Positions 50,034-59,848 of a stretch of DNA of 64,000 nt are shown here, piece by piece. Within the stretch, counting starts at the first letter, position 1; the number at the start of each line of letters is the position of its first letter. Source of the DNA: Xylanibacter ruminicola (GTDB lineage Bacteria > Bacteroidota > Bacteroidia > Bacteroidales > Bacteroidaceae); assembly GCF_900142525.1 (NCBI RefSeq), contig NZ_FRBD01000016.1:1-64000 (forward strand), given 5' to 3'. The position numbers and the translations under genes are program-made. Under the pieces are notes generated by a model, which was not told where the DNA came from, searched no databases, and saw only the letters and a list, made by a program, of their open reading frames with translations.

Positions 50034-51053
50034 TTATAATACTTTCTTAAATCCAGGAATCATCTTGACCATCCATGTCAGGTGGAAGGAAAGAACTGTG
50101 GTGACCACACCGATGAAAAGGAATTTGCCAAAGGCTCCTATCCAAATGCTGTCCATAGCATTCTGCAAAACAATCATCAGTAGCAGGTGGAACATGTAGG
50201 CGCCATACGACTGGGCGGCGCACCATTGCCAGAAACGGGATGTGGTGCTAACGAATTCACGGAATAACCATATCAGGCCAAAGCTAATGAACACGCACAT
50301 CAGTGACTCGTAGATGCCAAACCACTGCCACACAAAAGCGTCCCAAGGTCCACCGTCACGAAGATAATTGCCCATAGCTAATGCGATGCCAATGAGCAGA
50401 GCCATAAATCCTACACTATTACCCATCTTGTCGAGCCATTGAAAGCGATAGGCCAGGATGCCAAGAACGAACATCATGACATATTGGAGATAGTGTGCAG
50501 GCTCCATAGGGAGGGGGATGATGCCAAACGGCCAGATCCAATGGTCTTGTGGACTAACCTGACGGATAAAGTAGCTGCCTACACCCATCAGTAAGGCTAC
50601 GATGAGTAGGCCTATGATAGTGGGCCTTGATTTACACTTTTTTTCTATTGGCGATATCCAATGCCGAATCAATGCATAGATGAGGCAGAATACTAGCAGA
50701 CTCTCGACAAACCACATGTGGCCAATTTTTGGTTTACCAGTCAATATGCCGATGATAGCACCCATGAAGAGTAGGGGAATACCCAAGCGGAGCAGTTTCT
50801 TTTGGATAAACTGTTTGGTTCCTTGTTTGTCGAAACTCCTGGGCACGAAATAGCCCGAAATAAAGAAATAGAGTCCCATGAAGAAGGCAGCGTTGGTAGA
50901 GAAGAAATGCCAAATCCAAGGCATAAATTCTGCTGGATTGGATGGTGTATAAGCCCATGCGCCACCATTGCCGTAAGCCTGACCGGCATGGTGCATAATC
51001 ACCAAGACGGTCAGGCAGACCTTCAGATTGTCAAGATAGAAAAGACGTTTCAT
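50034..51053 (-). CDS. Acyltransferase-3-family membrane protein
   Basis: A 339-residue protein with about ten helices. The start MKRLFYLDNLKVCLTVLVIMHHAGQAYG holds the family's conserved His in helix 1, and YFFISGYFVPRSFDKQG near 70 the Arg motif. Such enzymes acylate surface sugars or lipids. Own promoter at 51059-51090. The ATG at 51053 is used because a longer frame begins within the -33 region. Confidence 0.85.
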   Translation of the reverse strand: MKRLFYLDNLKVCLTVLVIMHHAGQAYGNGGAWAYTPSNPAEFMPWIWHFFSTNAAFFMGLYFFISGYFVPRSFDKQGTKQFIQKKLLRLGIPLLFMGAIIGILTGKPKIGHMWFVESLLVFCLIYALIRHWISPIEKKCKSRPTIIGLLIVALLMGVGSYFIRQVSPQDHWIWPFGIIPLPMEPAHYLQYVMMFVLGILAYRFQWLDKMGNSVGFMALLIGIALAMGNYLRDGGPWDAFVWQWFGIYESLMCVFISFGLIWLFREFVSTTSRFWQWCAAQSYGAYMFHLLLMIVLQNAMDSIWIGAFGKFLFIGVVTTVLSFHLTWMVKMIPGFKKVL

Positions 51054-51058
51054 TGGTG

Positions 51059-51090
51059 CAAAATTACGAAGAATTTCGATTATTGCCAAA
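51059..51090 (-). promoter_or_regulatory. Promoter of the acyltransferase gene
   Basis: Minus strand TTTG (51087-51090), 20 nt, TAATTTTG (51059-51066), 5 bp before the start codon, so the message would be nearly leaderless. The paired 12-mer of the shared regulon is absent. Confidence 0.6.
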
Positions 51091-51106
51091 TAATTATGCT
51101 ATTTGA

Positions 51107-53473
51107 TTACATTCTTGCCTTCTGCTTCTCTCCGGCACCAGAGCCACGATATTTAGAGCGGGCCTCGTTGAACTTCCAGGTAAGGTCAAGCACAAAGGTG
51201 CGACGGGCAGGATTGTGCGTAGTCAGCTCTCGATAACCGAAGACGATGGCATCGGTCTTGTTGGTATGGAAGATATCGCTGCAACGCAAGTCGAAAGTGA
51301 GTGTACCCATACGCTTCAAGTTGAAATCACGCTGCAGTCCTACGTTGGTGAAAAGGCGAGTGCTGGTCATGCGGAAGTTGTTGTAGTCACCCTTCGAGTA
51401 CCACTGGAGTGAGGCGTTGAGCCGGAAACCGTGTGGCAATTCGATGTCGTTCTGCCAACCAAGAATAAACCAAGGATGGTTCAACGTGATGGTGGAGCCA
51501 TCGGCCGTAGGCGATTTGAAATCTTGCAACTGAGTGATGATAGTCCACATAGGATGCCAGCAGCCGATGGTAGGCCGTGCTGATAACTGGATGCTGAACT
51601 TGTTGTAATCCTCCCAGCTGTTGATGGGACGCACAAGGCTGACAAGGGGATCTTCTGAACCAGGGAAAGGCTCTGTCGACATAGTGAGGGCATCCTTCAC
51701 GCGGCCATAGTTCAGCATCAGGTTCGCCCATTTATAGGCAGCATTGAGCACCAGGCTATGGGTATAAGTCGGCAACAGATATGGGTTACCGCTCTGGTAA
51801 GTATAGCGGTTGACGTAAACCGTCGAACTGGTCAGATTGGCATAGTTAGGACGCTCGATGTCACGACGGTAGGAGAGGGAGAGTTGTGCTTTGCCTACAG
51901 GGGCAGAGATGACCGCCGTAGGGAACCAGTCGCCATAGTCGCGGCAGACTTCATCCTCCTTCTTACCGAAGTTGAAGTAGTCGTTTGTCAGATGCTCATA
52001 GCGCAGTCCTACCTGTGCATAGACTTTGCCAAAAGAGCGACCATACTCCAGGAAGGCAGCTGATGATTTCTCATTAATCTCTGTGTCGGTGGTCTTCACA
52101 GGCACATAGTCGCTAGCCATAAACGAGTAGGCGTCGGTGCGATGATTATAGCTATATTCGCCACCCAGAGAGAGATTACCTTTCCATACAGGATAGGAGA
52201 GGATGAGTTTTGTGGCCCAGAAGTTGTTGCCGCTGAGGGTGTTGCTCTCGATGGTACGAGGAGCTGTAGTGTCTCCAGATGCAGGGGATGTCTGCTCCGT
52301 GGTACTACCAGGCGTCTTGGTGTCGTCAAAGAGTCCGTCGATATTGAGGTCGATACCCAGATTGCCCACCTTGCCATTATAGTAGGCATTGAAGATGTGT
52401 TTGCTGAAACTCTCATCCTGCCAAATGCGACTTTCTGAATGCTCCGTGTATTTGCCTTTCACGTAGTTGTCGGTAAAGAACATACTGTTGAAGTCGCTGC
52501 TGGGGTGGCGGTCGTATTTATAAAAGGCACCGAAGCTGTGGTTCTCGTCGACCATATAGTTCAATTGCAATTGCGGTGAATAACCTTTCCAGATGCTCTT
52601 CGATTCCTGCGAGTTGTTGCTCTGGATGTAATCCGGGCCTACAAAGTAGGTGAGCTCATGCTCCTGCAACGATTTTGCATGACCGTAGCGCCCTGCCCAC
52701 AGCGAGGCGGTAATGTCGAGACCGCCTGTGCGGTAGTTCACATCCAGGTTGTTCGTCAGCGTGTGACCATACTGGTATATGCCACTGAAATAGTCCTGAA
52801 ACGAGAAACCTTCGCCCTGTGCCTTCTTTAGCGTGATGCGAACTACGGCTTTGGTCGATGCCTTATAGCGGGCACCTGGGTTCTGAACTACATCTACATG
52901 CTGGATTTGGTCAGAACGCAGGCGAGAGAGTTCATTCAGATCCTGTACCTTACGACCATTGATATATACCTCAGCATCGCCGCGTCCCAGCACCGTCACA
53001 CTACCGCCGCGTTCAGTCTCAATCGATGGTATCTTTCCTAAGGCATCGCTTACGGTTCCGGCTTTCTCCAAGATGGTTCCAGCCACAGTGGTACGCATGG
53101 CATCACCTTTGGCATGTGTCTTGGGCAGCTGACCTTTTACTACAACTTCGCTGAGCAGTTGCGTGTCCTCCTTCATCTGGATAGTCAAGTCCTGACCTGC
53201 CTTTATATATAAGGTTTGATAGCCCACGCTAGTCACCTTAAACAGGCCCTCGTTAACATCCGTCACAATCTTAAACACACCGTCCATGTTCGTCATGCTT
53301 CCCTGAACAAAAGCAGAGTCAGGCAGCGACAGAAGTACCACGTTTACAAAGGGCATCGGCTCGCCCTTCTCGTCAATCACTCGTCCGCCAAAGTCTTGAG
53401 TCTTGGCGAAGCTCATCATTGTCATCATTATTGCAGCCATCAGAACTGCTAGTCTTACGTTAATTCTTTTCAT
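51107..53473 (-). CDS. TonB-type outer-membrane beta-barrel with carboxypeptidase-like N-domain
   Basis: A 788-residue protein: signal peptide (to about 23), a carboxypeptidase-regulatory-like domain (25-105; GGRVIDEKGEPMPFVNVVLL), a plug-like domain (about 115-215; VLGRGDAEVYINGRKV, VDVVQNPGARY), then a barrel to the end (ARSKYRGSGAG). It belongs to the outer-membrane beta-barrel family found in many copies in Bacteroidetes, which lacks a SusD partner. Substrate unknown. Similar throughout to the protein at 53625, with diverged sequence. Promoter 53557-53624. Confidence 0.85.
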   Translation of the reverse strand: MKRINVRLAVLMAAIMMTMMSFAKTQDFGGRVIDEKGEPMPFVNVVLLSLPDSAFVQGSMTNMDGVFKIVTDVNEGLFKVTSVGYQTLYIKAGQDLTIQMKEDTQLLSEVVVKGQLPKTHAKGDAMRTTVAGTILEKAGTVSDALGKIPSIETERGGSVTVLGRGDAEVYINGRKVQDLNELSRLRSDQIQHVDVVQNPGARYKASTKAVVRITLKKAQGEGFSFQDYFSGIYQYGHTLTNNLDVNYRTGGLDITASLWAGRYGHAKSLQEHELTYFVGPDYIQSNNSQESKSIWKGYSPQLQLNYMVDENHSFGAFYKYDRHPSSDFNSMFFTDNYVKGKYTEHSESRIWQDESFSKHIFNAYYNGKVGNLGIDLNIDGLFDDTKTPGSTTEQTSPASGDTTAPRTIESNTLSGNNFWATKLILSYPVWKGNLSLGGEYSYNHRTDAYSFMASDYVPVKTTDTEINEKSSAAFLEYGRSFGKVYAQVGLRYEHLTNDYFNFGKKEDEVCRDYGDWFPTAVISAPVGKAQLSLSYRRDIERPNYANLTSSTVYVNRYTYQSGNPYLLPTYTHSLVLNAAYKWANLMLNYGRVKDALTMSTEPFPGSEDPLVSLVRPINSWEDYNKFSIQLSARPTIGCWHPMWTIITQLQDFKSPTADGSTITLNHPWFILGWQNDIELPHGFRLNASLQWYSKGDYNNFRMTSTRLFTNVGLQRDFNLKRMGTLTFDLRCSDIFHTNKTDAIVFGYRELTTHNPARRTFVLDLTWKFNEARSKYRGSGAGEKQKARM

Positions 53474-53556
53474 CTTTTCAAATTTATATTTTTCTTATTT
53501 TTTATTCTTTATATCCCCGCCGCCCAAGAAACACCGAGTTTCGCGGTTTTCGACCG

Positions 53557-53624
53557 CAAAGATATGACATACTATTTGATTCTCCTAATTTCTGGGATAT
53601 ACGGTGTAAAAATGTGACGAATGG
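53557..53624 (-). promoter_or_regulatory. Regulon promoter 3: paired 12-mer and -7
   Basis: 12-mers TGGGATATACGG (53593-53604) and TGTGACGAATGG (53613-53624), 20 bp apart, and TATCTTTG (53557-53564) after a 28-bp gap. The -33 position reads TTAG, a poor match, so transcription probably depends on the bound activator. Drives the barrel gene at 53473. Confidence 0.75.
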
Positions 53625-56012
53625 CTAATTGCTACTCATTCTCTGACGCTCTGCCTGTCCGGCACCAGTGCCCTTGTACTTGCTCTTCGAGGCGTTGAAG
53701 GTGTAGCGCAGCGAGATGTTCAGACGGTGGTTGCTGCGCACCGCGTTTTCTGTCATCTGATAACCGCCACAGTCCATGTGTATGGTCTGAGTGCTACGCT
53801 GCAACACGTCGTTGATGCTGGCACGCAGACAGAGAGCGTCATTCTTCAGCCAATATTTCTGAACCACGAAGCCAAGATTATATGAGGCAGACTGCATCCG
53901 GAAGTTGATGACATCACCCTTGGTCATGATGTTCATGTTGGCCTCCAGTTGCCAACGGTGCGGCAGACGGAAGGTGTTGTTCAGGTCGATGAAGAAGATG
54001 GGCTTCGTGTAGGTCTCCTTTACCTTACCTGTTTCTGAGCGCGGATCGTCAAATTCCATCGTGTTCCAGAACTTCTGTCCACCAACAGTCCAGTTGGGAC
54101 TCCAGATGCCGAAGGTGGGATTGGCAGAGAGGAAGACGGCCAGATTGCGCACTGGGTCTGCCAGATTCACGCGTTTAATCATAATCATCCCCTCGTTATT
54201 ATATGCGCAAGGCAGTTGTGTCAGCGTGTTATCGCGACGCTCGTAGGCCGCAAAGAGGTTCAACCACTTATAGCGGGCATTGAGGCTCACTTCTTGCATA
54301 GTGGCGTTTTTCAGCGTCGGATCACCCTGCAACAGCGTGTAGGAGTTGATATAGGTGATGCGGTCGCTCAGACTGTTATAGTCGGGACGGATGGTCTTGA
54401 AACTATAGGCTACCGAAGTCTGCACGGGTCCGAACTGTCTGGCCCACGACAGACTGGGGAAGAACTCGTCTTGATAGCGCGTCATATTGTTGGCAGCATC
54501 GAGATGATCTGTATAGTCGAACCCCACATGCTCATAGCGCAAACCTGCACTGAAGTTACCCACCTTCTCCAGGTTGAAGTTATAGGCCACGAAGGCAGCT
54601 ATATTGTTCTCCTTCACCTTCGAGTCGGAAGCTGGCAGGGGATAATTGGTGATGCTGGAACTGTTTTCGCGTGTTACAAACGAGAGCTCCGTACCTGCCT
54701 CTAATTGTCCTTTCCAGATGGGGTGGGTCAGCACGAGTTTCGTAGCCCACAAAGCTGTGAAAGTGCTATTGTCCTGCTCCATCGCGTTGTGGTCAGTATG
54801 ATTAACGAGTTCGTTGATATGATTATCCACGTTAGTCTTGTCCGTCAGGAAATCCACGTTCAGGTCAATTCCCATTTTACCTACCTTACCATTGTAATAT
54901 GCATTGCCTTCCCAGTTATATAAGGTGTGGCGATGCTCGTCTTGAGTAGAATAATTATGCTCCTTCTTCTGGAGCGGCTGGCGCTCGATGTCTGTCTCCA
55001 CCATCAGGTCTGTGGTGGCGTTGAAACGGTCATTGCGTTGGATTCTGACGCCAACAGAGTGGTTTTCGGCTATCTGCCAGTTGAACCCCAGGTTATAGTC
55101 AATCCCATTGTTCTTAAAATGATTCCTCGAATGAGAATTCTGAACGATGTTCAAGACTCCCTTATCAGTAGGCAGATAGTTCGACTGGTCATCATAGTAA
55201 AGTGACGTCTGGTCCCATTTCCAATAGTTCACCATACCAAATAGGTCGAGGTTGTTATGGCGGTAGCGCAGGTTCAGCTGGGCACTGGGGTCGCTCTCGC
55301 CAAACCTCAGATCCTGATTCAGACCTGTATTCACGTCGAAACCGAAACCGTCGCCCTCTCTGCGGATGGTCTTGATCCTCACGACAGATGATATCGTAGC
55401 ATCGTATTGCGCACCTGGATTGGTAATCACTTCCACACTCGCAATCTCCTCTGAACGCAGCCGTTTCAGTTCTTCTTTGTCGTGCATCTTGCGGCCATTA
55501 ATATAAAATATAGGTGTACCCTTGCCCAGCACTTCCAGTTCGTCGCCCTTCAGAGTCATACCAGGCACCTTGGCCAACATCTCCTTGGCTGTTCCCGAGG
55601 TTCCAAGAATAGTCCCCTGGATGGTGGTTACCATCGAGTTGCCCGTCAGTTTCGTCTTTGGCATCTGGCCTTTTACGATAATCTCACTAAGCATCGGCAG
55701 GTCTTCCTCCATTTGGATGGTCCCCACATTCGTACCTTTTACATCCACGTATTGCGTACGATAGCCGATAAACGAGAGTCGTAGGATGCAACACGCATCT
55801 GTTGTCTGAATTATAAACGCACCATTCTCGTCGCTCGTAGCACCCTGGATATAGGTAGAGTCTGCCGTGAGCAGCGTCACGCTTACAAATGGTAGTGGTT
55901 CACCATTCTGGTCTATTACTCGTCCACCTACATCCTGTGTCTTGGCCTGAGTTGTCAGGCTCATCATCATTGCGGCCATCAAGGCCATCATTTTCAAACT
56001 TAACTTTTTCAT
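53625..56012 (-). CDS. TonB-type outer-membrane beta-barrel with carboxypeptidase-like N-domain
   Basis: A 795-residue paralogue of the preceding protein: signal peptide (to about 23), carboxypeptidase-like domain (25-105; GGRVIDQNGEPLPFVSVTLL), plug (about 115-215; VLGKGTPIFYINGRKM, VEVITNPGAQYD) and barrel to KSKYKGTGAG. The two were produced by an old duplication, since their N-domains remain close while the barrel loops differ. Function unknown; its promoter belongs to the shared regulon. Confidence 0.85.
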   Translation of the reverse strand: MKKLSLKMMALMAAMMMSLTTQAKTQDVGGRVIDQNGEPLPFVSVTLLTADSTYIQGATSDENGAFIIQTTDACCILRLSFIGYRTQYVDVKGTNVGTIQMEEDLPMLSEIIVKGQMPKTKLTGNSMVTTIQGTILGTSGTAKEMLAKVPGMTLKGDELEVLGKGTPIFYINGRKMHDKEELKRLRSEEIASVEVITNPGAQYDATISSVVRIKTIRREGDGFGFDVNTGLNQDLRFGESDPSAQLNLRYRHNNLDLFGMVNYWKWDQTSLYYDDQSNYLPTDKGVLNIVQNSHSRNHFKNNGIDYNLGFNWQIAENHSVGVRIQRNDRFNATTDLMVETDIERQPLQKKEHNYSTQDEHRHTLYNWEGNAYYNGKVGKMGIDLNVDFLTDKTNVDNHINELVNHTDHNAMEQDNSTFTALWATKLVLTHPIWKGQLEAGTELSFVTRENSSSITNYPLPASDSKVKENNIAAFVAYNFNLEKVGNFSAGLRYEHVGFDYTDHLDAANNMTRYQDEFFPSLSWARQFGPVQTSVAYSFKTIRPDYNSLSDRITYINSYTLLQGDPTLKNATMQEVSLNARYKWLNLFAAYERRDNTLTQLPCAYNNEGMIMIKRVNLADPVRNLAVFLSANPTFGIWSPNWTVGGQKFWNTMEFDDPRSETGKVKETYTKPIFFIDLNNTFRLPHRWQLEANMNIMTKGDVINFRMQSASYNLGFVVQKYWLKNDALCLRASINDVLQRSTQTIHMDCGGYQMTENAVRSNHRLNISLRYTFNASKSKYKGTGAGQAERQRMSSN

Positions 56013-56050
56013 ATCTCTGCAATTTTGAATAATTTGCCTGTTTGACGAAG

Positions 56051-56118
56051 CAGAGATATGTTAAAGTTGCGACTTATCCCTCAATTTGTGACGAATGGTA
56101 CGATTCTGTGACGAATGG
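56051..56118 (-). promoter_or_regulatory. Regulon promoter 4: identical paired 12-mers and -7
   Basis: TGTGACGAATGG twice (56087-56098 and 56107-56118), 20 bp apart, and TATCTCTG (56051-56058) after a 28-bp gap. No -33 match. The leader begins with the CGTCAAAC also seen after promoters 1 and 2. Drives the barrel gene at 56012. Confidence 0.8.
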
Positions 56119-56120
56119 TA

Positions 56121-56600
56121 TCAATTTAATTCCATTTCTTTTCCCGTCCATTCTTCTCCATCAATGAAGTAGGAGTCAGTACCGATGACCTGAAACCCAA
56201 CGGACTCATAGCAATGGAGAGCCGACGGGTTATTGTCGAATACGCCAAGCGTTATCTTTTTAGCTCCAAATACATTCTTTGCTTTCTGGATGGCTAGTTG
56301 CAGCATCTGTTTGCCATAACCCTTGCCTCGCAGATTGTCATCTACGATGACGAATCCTAAACGAATGACAGTCTTCGAAGGATCAGGATAGCGAAGCATG
56401 ATATGCCCAACGACATTGCCATCATCGTTGATGGCAGTAAAGGGGAAAATATTATCTGTTGCATATTGAGCCAACATATCTTCTGGCTTTGGAGGATACA
56501 CAGGATATCTGTCTGCACTCCACTTGCGGAATGCAGTTTTGTCCTTTATCCACGAGAGGATAATAGGAGCATCATCGATTGTGAATGGTCTTAATGTCAT
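56121..56600 (-). CDS. GNAT-family N-acetyltransferase
   Basis: A 159-residue acetyltransferase of the RimJ/RimL type: MTLRPFTIDDAPIILSWIKD at the start, FVIVDDNLRGKGYGKQMLQLA near 85 (acetyl-CoA loop) and GVFDNNPSALHCYESVGF near 120. The ATG at 56600 is chosen by fit to the fold; an in-frame ATG at 56693 would add 31 residues. Substrate unknown. Confidence 0.8.
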   Translation of the reverse strand: MTLRPFTIDDAPIILSWIKDKTAFRKWSADRYPVYPPKPEDMLAQYATDNIFPFTAINDDGNVVGHIMLRYPDPSKTVIRLGFVIVDDNLRGKGYGKQMLQLAIQKAKNVFGAKKITLGVFDNNPSALHCYESVGFQVIGTDSYFIDGEEWTGKEMELN

Positions 56601-56919
56601 ACTTATATCGACCTCTATTCTCATTTCACAATCTGTCCCACCACCCAAGATGGAATGGCAAAGCGTTACGGTGAAGCGCTTGTCTTTCCACAAACTGTGC
56701 AGCGAATTAGTGGTTTATTATAATCAACAAACGTTTAAATCTTATTATTTAATTCTTTTTTCGTTCAGAGAAAAATAAATTCTGCTCGTAATATTTGTAA
56801 CGAAAGGAATAGATATGCTATTGACGGGGTGGAAAGTCGTGTTTTGCCTTTATTTTAGACAGAATTGCGTTCGCCCGGCCTAAAAAGACGCTTTGCTTGC
56901 AAAGAATTATCAAAATCCG
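56601..56919. other. Intergenic stretch before the Cache gene
   Basis: AT-rich, no gene or structured RNA recognised. The plus-strand promoter for the Cache gene begins at its end (56920). Confidence 0.5.
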
Positions 56920-56949
56920 TTGTTTTTTTAAGCTTTTTTTGTATCTTTG
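56920..56949 (+). promoter_or_regulatory. Promoter of the Cache/SpoIIE unit
   Basis: TTG (56920-56922), 19 nt, TATCTTTG (56942-56949), 35 bp before the ATG at 56984. Confidence 0.7.
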
Positions 56950-56983
56950 CAGCCGAGAAAAAGTCAAACAAAGCATTGAATCT

Positions 56984-57868
56984 ATGGATACAAATACCAA
57001 TCTCAAAAAATGGTTGTGGCCGGTGGTCATCGGCGCGCTGGTGGCGGTAGTGCTACTGGCGGTGGCACTAAGCTATGCGGTTCGGGCAGAGCGTAACGCG
57101 CGCTATGTCGGCATGATGAACGTAGTGGCGGAGAAACTGTCGAAGACCGTCAGGGGTGTGGAGATGAATGCGGAGAACGTGTTTGACGAGGTGGCGAAGC
57201 ACTTGGAGTCGCCACAGACTGTCATCGCGGCCCTCGGTAGTAAGACCAGCCTGAACCCTGACGTCATCGGCTACTTTGCGGCCTTCGTGCCCAACTATTT
57301 CCCGCAGGAGGGTCGGTGGTTTCAGCCATACGTGCACCAGGGCGACTCGACGGAGTTCGTGCTGACACTGGTGGGCTCGGCACGCCACGACTATACCACA
57401 TCGACGTGGTACGTGCAAGGCGAAAAGGAGAAGGAGAGCTTCTGGTCGGAGCCGTATTATTACGAAGATAATCTGAACGTGGTCAGCGGCTACTACATGA
57501 CGTTTGCCACGCCCATCTTCGACGCGCAGGGCCGCTTGGCATGCGTCTGCGGAGCTGACATGACGCAGGAGTGGATGATAGACCAGTTGCGGAAGATAGA
57601 GGACGAGGTGAGGAACGACGAGCTGCTGAACAATAATCGGTTGCCTGGGAACGACGATTTCTTCATCGTCATCCTGAACGACGATGGAACCAGCTTCGCC
57701 CACCCCGACGGGAACATTGTCGCCATGAGTGATGAGGCGTTCGTCGCCAGCCTGAAGAAGCACGATCGCGGCGTGGCCGAACTGGAGGTGAACGGCGTGC
57801 CGTCACGTGTCTACTACACCCCACTGAAGCGCACCCACTGGTCGGTGGCTATCGTCGTAAAGAAATAA
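56984..57868 (+). CDS. Membrane-anchored Cache-domain sensor without output domain
   Basis: A 294-residue protein: one helix (about 11-33) and a periplasmic double-Cache-like domain (about 40-290; VIGYFAAFVPNYFPQEGRWFQPYV, WYVQGEKEKESFWSEPYYYED, YMTFATPIFDAQGRLACVCGADMT, DDFFIVILNDDGTSFAHPDGN). There is no HAMP, kinase or cyclase part, so it must signal through a partner; the SpoIIE phosphatase encoded 44 bp downstream is the obvious candidate. The ATG at 56984 is used since longer frames start before the promoter. Confidence 0.8.
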   Translation: MDTNTNLKKWLWPVVIGALVAVVLLAVALSYAVRAERNARYVGMMNVVAEKLSKTVRGVEMNAENVFDEVAKHLESPQTVIAALGSKTSLNPDVIGYFAAFVPNYFPQEGRWFQPYVHQGDSTEFVLTLVGSARHDYTTSTWYVQGEKEKESFWSEPYYYEDNLNVVSGYYMTFATPIFDAQGRLACVCGADMTQEWMIDQLRKIEDEVRNDELLNNNRLPGNDDFFIVILNDDGTSFAHPDGNIVAMSDEAFVASLKKHDRGVAELEVNGVPSRVYYTPLKRTHWSVAIVVKK

Positions 57869-57912
57869 AGAAAAACGTATTCGTCGAGTTAATAGTTAAG
57901 AGTTAAGAAAAA

Positions 57913-59832
57913 ATGCTGAGCATGCTGAGGAGACTTTACGTGGCCGTGCTGACGGCCGTCATGGCGACGCTGACCGCAGCGGCGCAGACATCGGGTGATG
58001 GCGGCAACGCGACAGGCGGTGATGACCGCATCGCACAGCTGGAGAAGGAGATGTACCGCTACTACAGTTCGAACGCTACCGACAGCTTCATGCTCATCAC
58101 CGACCAGCTAATAGAGGCGTGCCGCAAGGCAGGACCCAGCCAGGAGCGGCTGTTCTACAAGGCATGGTCGAACCAAGCCATCTACAGCTTCAACAGGGTA
58201 AACCGCACGCGTGGTCTGGAGCTGGCCAACCAGATTCACGACTACGCCTACCAGCACGATAGCAAGTTCGGACTTTACACATCCACGTACGCTTTGGCCA
58301 CCATGTCGTCGAGCCTGCGCCACTTTGCCCAGGCCGAGCACGAGTTCACTGAGGCCATCAACTACCAGCATCGTTTCTTCCCAGACGAGAGCGCCGCCGC
58401 CCCCTACCTCGGAATGGCGAAAATCTACGTCAATCTGGAAAAGCCCGAGAAGGTGCTCGACTGCGCCCGCAAGGCACTGGCCGAGCCCAACGTCATTCTG
58501 CAGCACAGGCTGTCGGCGTGGACCTATATTTGTATTGCGTACTCCAACGACCTGTACAGCCGCGATGACTTCAACCGTGCCTACGCCGAGCGCGAGAAAC
58601 TAAAGCGCGAGAACGGCCACGATGACACCTTTGGGACCATCGTCAACTACTTCTATGCCATGAAGAACGGCCGCTACGCCGAGGCCCTGGACATCGCCTC
58701 CAGCATCAAGAGCGGCAGCGACCGCCTGCAATTCATGTCCAAAGCCTACGCCAGCCTCGGCGACTACCGGCAGGCCTACCTCTACAAGAAGCGCCACATG
58801 GAATATCGCGACTCTATCAACACCGCCGAGGTGCAGCAGATGTCCTACGAGTACGCCACACAGATTGACGTGACACGGGCGGAAAACGAGGCCAAAAACC
58901 TGCGACTCTCCAAGCTGGACCTGCAAATACAGGCCGCCATAGCCATTTTCCTCATCACCCTCGCCTTCTTCATCTTCTACTATTTCCGCCGCCGCAAGCA
59001 GATGCGGGAACTGCGCCACGCCTACAACCAACTGGCTGACACGACCACTGCCAAGGAGCGCATCGACAGCGAACTGCGCATCGCACGCGACATCCAGATG
59101 TCGATGGTGCCCCGCACCTTCCCTGCATTCCCCGACCGCCGCGATATCGACCTTCACGCCGCCATTGTGCCCGCCAAGGAAGTAGGCGGCGACCTCTATG
59201 ACTTCTTCCTCCTGGACGACCGTCTCTACTTCTGCGTGGGCGACGTCAGCGGCAAGGGCATCCCCGCCTCGCTCACCATGGCTGTTGCCGTCAACCTGTT
59301 CCGCACTGTCGCCAAGGAGGGATTCCCCCCAGAGGTCATTGCCACCAAACTGAACGATACGATGTCCGTCAACAATGAGAACGCTGTCTTCGTCACCATG
59401 TTCATCGGCATCATTGACCTCAAGACCGGCCACCTCGACTATTGTAACTGCGGCCATAACGCGCCCGTCTACGGCGAGCGCCGCATGCACACCGCACAGA
59501 CCGTATTCAGCTTCCTCGACGTCGAGTCCAACGTCCCCATCGGACTCTGGCCCGACTACACTTTCGTCGGAGGCCACCTCGACGACATCCGCGGCAGTTC
59601 GCTCTTCGTCTATACTGACGGCGTCAACGAGGCCGAGAACCACATGCAGGAGCAGTTCGGCGAGAAGCGTATGCTCCGTGTACTCCGCGAGTCCACACAG
59701 CCCTTCGGCGAGCGTACCCCCAAGACACGCTCCCACTTCCTCATAGACGAAATGAAATGCGCCCTCGACGCCTTCGTCGACGGCGCCGAGCAGAGTGACG
59801 ACCTCACCATGTTCTGCGTCAGCATAAAATAG
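57913..59832 (+). CDS. TPR-membrane-SpoIIE (PP2C) phosphatase
   Basis: A 639-residue protein: signal peptide (to about 25), TPR-like helices in the periplasm (about 35-310), one membrane helix (about 337-357), a short coil, and a cytoplasmic SpoIIE/RsbU-type PP2C phosphatase (about 390-639) with EVGGDLYDFF near 420, GDVSGKGIPASLTMA near 440, CGHNAPVY near 516 and YTDGVNEAEN near 568 carrying the metal-binding Asp residues. RsbU relatives dephosphorylate anti-sigma antagonists or c-di-GMP-like switches; the partner is not in this window. G+C-rich and C-ending codons compared with most genes here. Confidence 0.85.
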   Translation: MLSMLRRLYVAVLTAVMATLTAAAQTSGDGGNATGGDDRIAQLEKEMYRYYSSNATDSFMLITDQLIEACRKAGPSQERLFYKAWSNQAIYSFNRVNRTRGLELANQIHDYAYQHDSKFGLYTSTYALATMSSSLRHFAQAEHEFTEAINYQHRFFPDESAAAPYLGMAKIYVNLEKPEKVLDCARKALAEPNVILQHRLSAWTYICIAYSNDLYSRDDFNRAYAEREKLKRENGHDDTFGTIVNYFYAMKNGRYAEALDIASSIKSGSDRLQFMSKAYASLGDYRQAYLYKKRHMEYRDSINTAEVQQMSYEYATQIDVTRAENEAKNLRLSKLDLQIQAAIAIFLITLAFFIFYYFRRRKQMRELRHAYNQLADTTTAKERIDSELRIARDIQMSMVPRTFPAFPDRRDIDLHAAIVPAKEVGGDLYDFFLLDDRLYFCVGDVSGKGIPASLTMAVAVNLFRTVAKEGFPPEVIATKLNDTMSVNNENAVFVTMFIGIIDLKTGHLDYCNCGHNAPVYGERRMHTAQTVFSFLDVESNVPIGLWPDYTFVGGHLDDIRGSSLFVYTDGVNEAENHMQEQFGEKRMLRVLRESTQPFGERTPKTRSHFLIDEMKCALDAFVDGAEQSDDLTMFCVSIK

Positions 59833-59848
59833 GGGTGAGGGCTAAGAA

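Noticed and set aside
51059..51110. Acyltransferase promoter as a fifth member of the paired 12-mer regulon
   Set aside because: No 12-mer at the required 28-bp distance; it has a normal -33 instead.
58600..59736. Long minus-strand frame (378 codons) opposite the SpoIIE phosphatase gene
   Set aside because: Antisense shadow produced by the high G+C content and codon bias of the real gene; composition is Val/Ala/Glu-rich without any domain.
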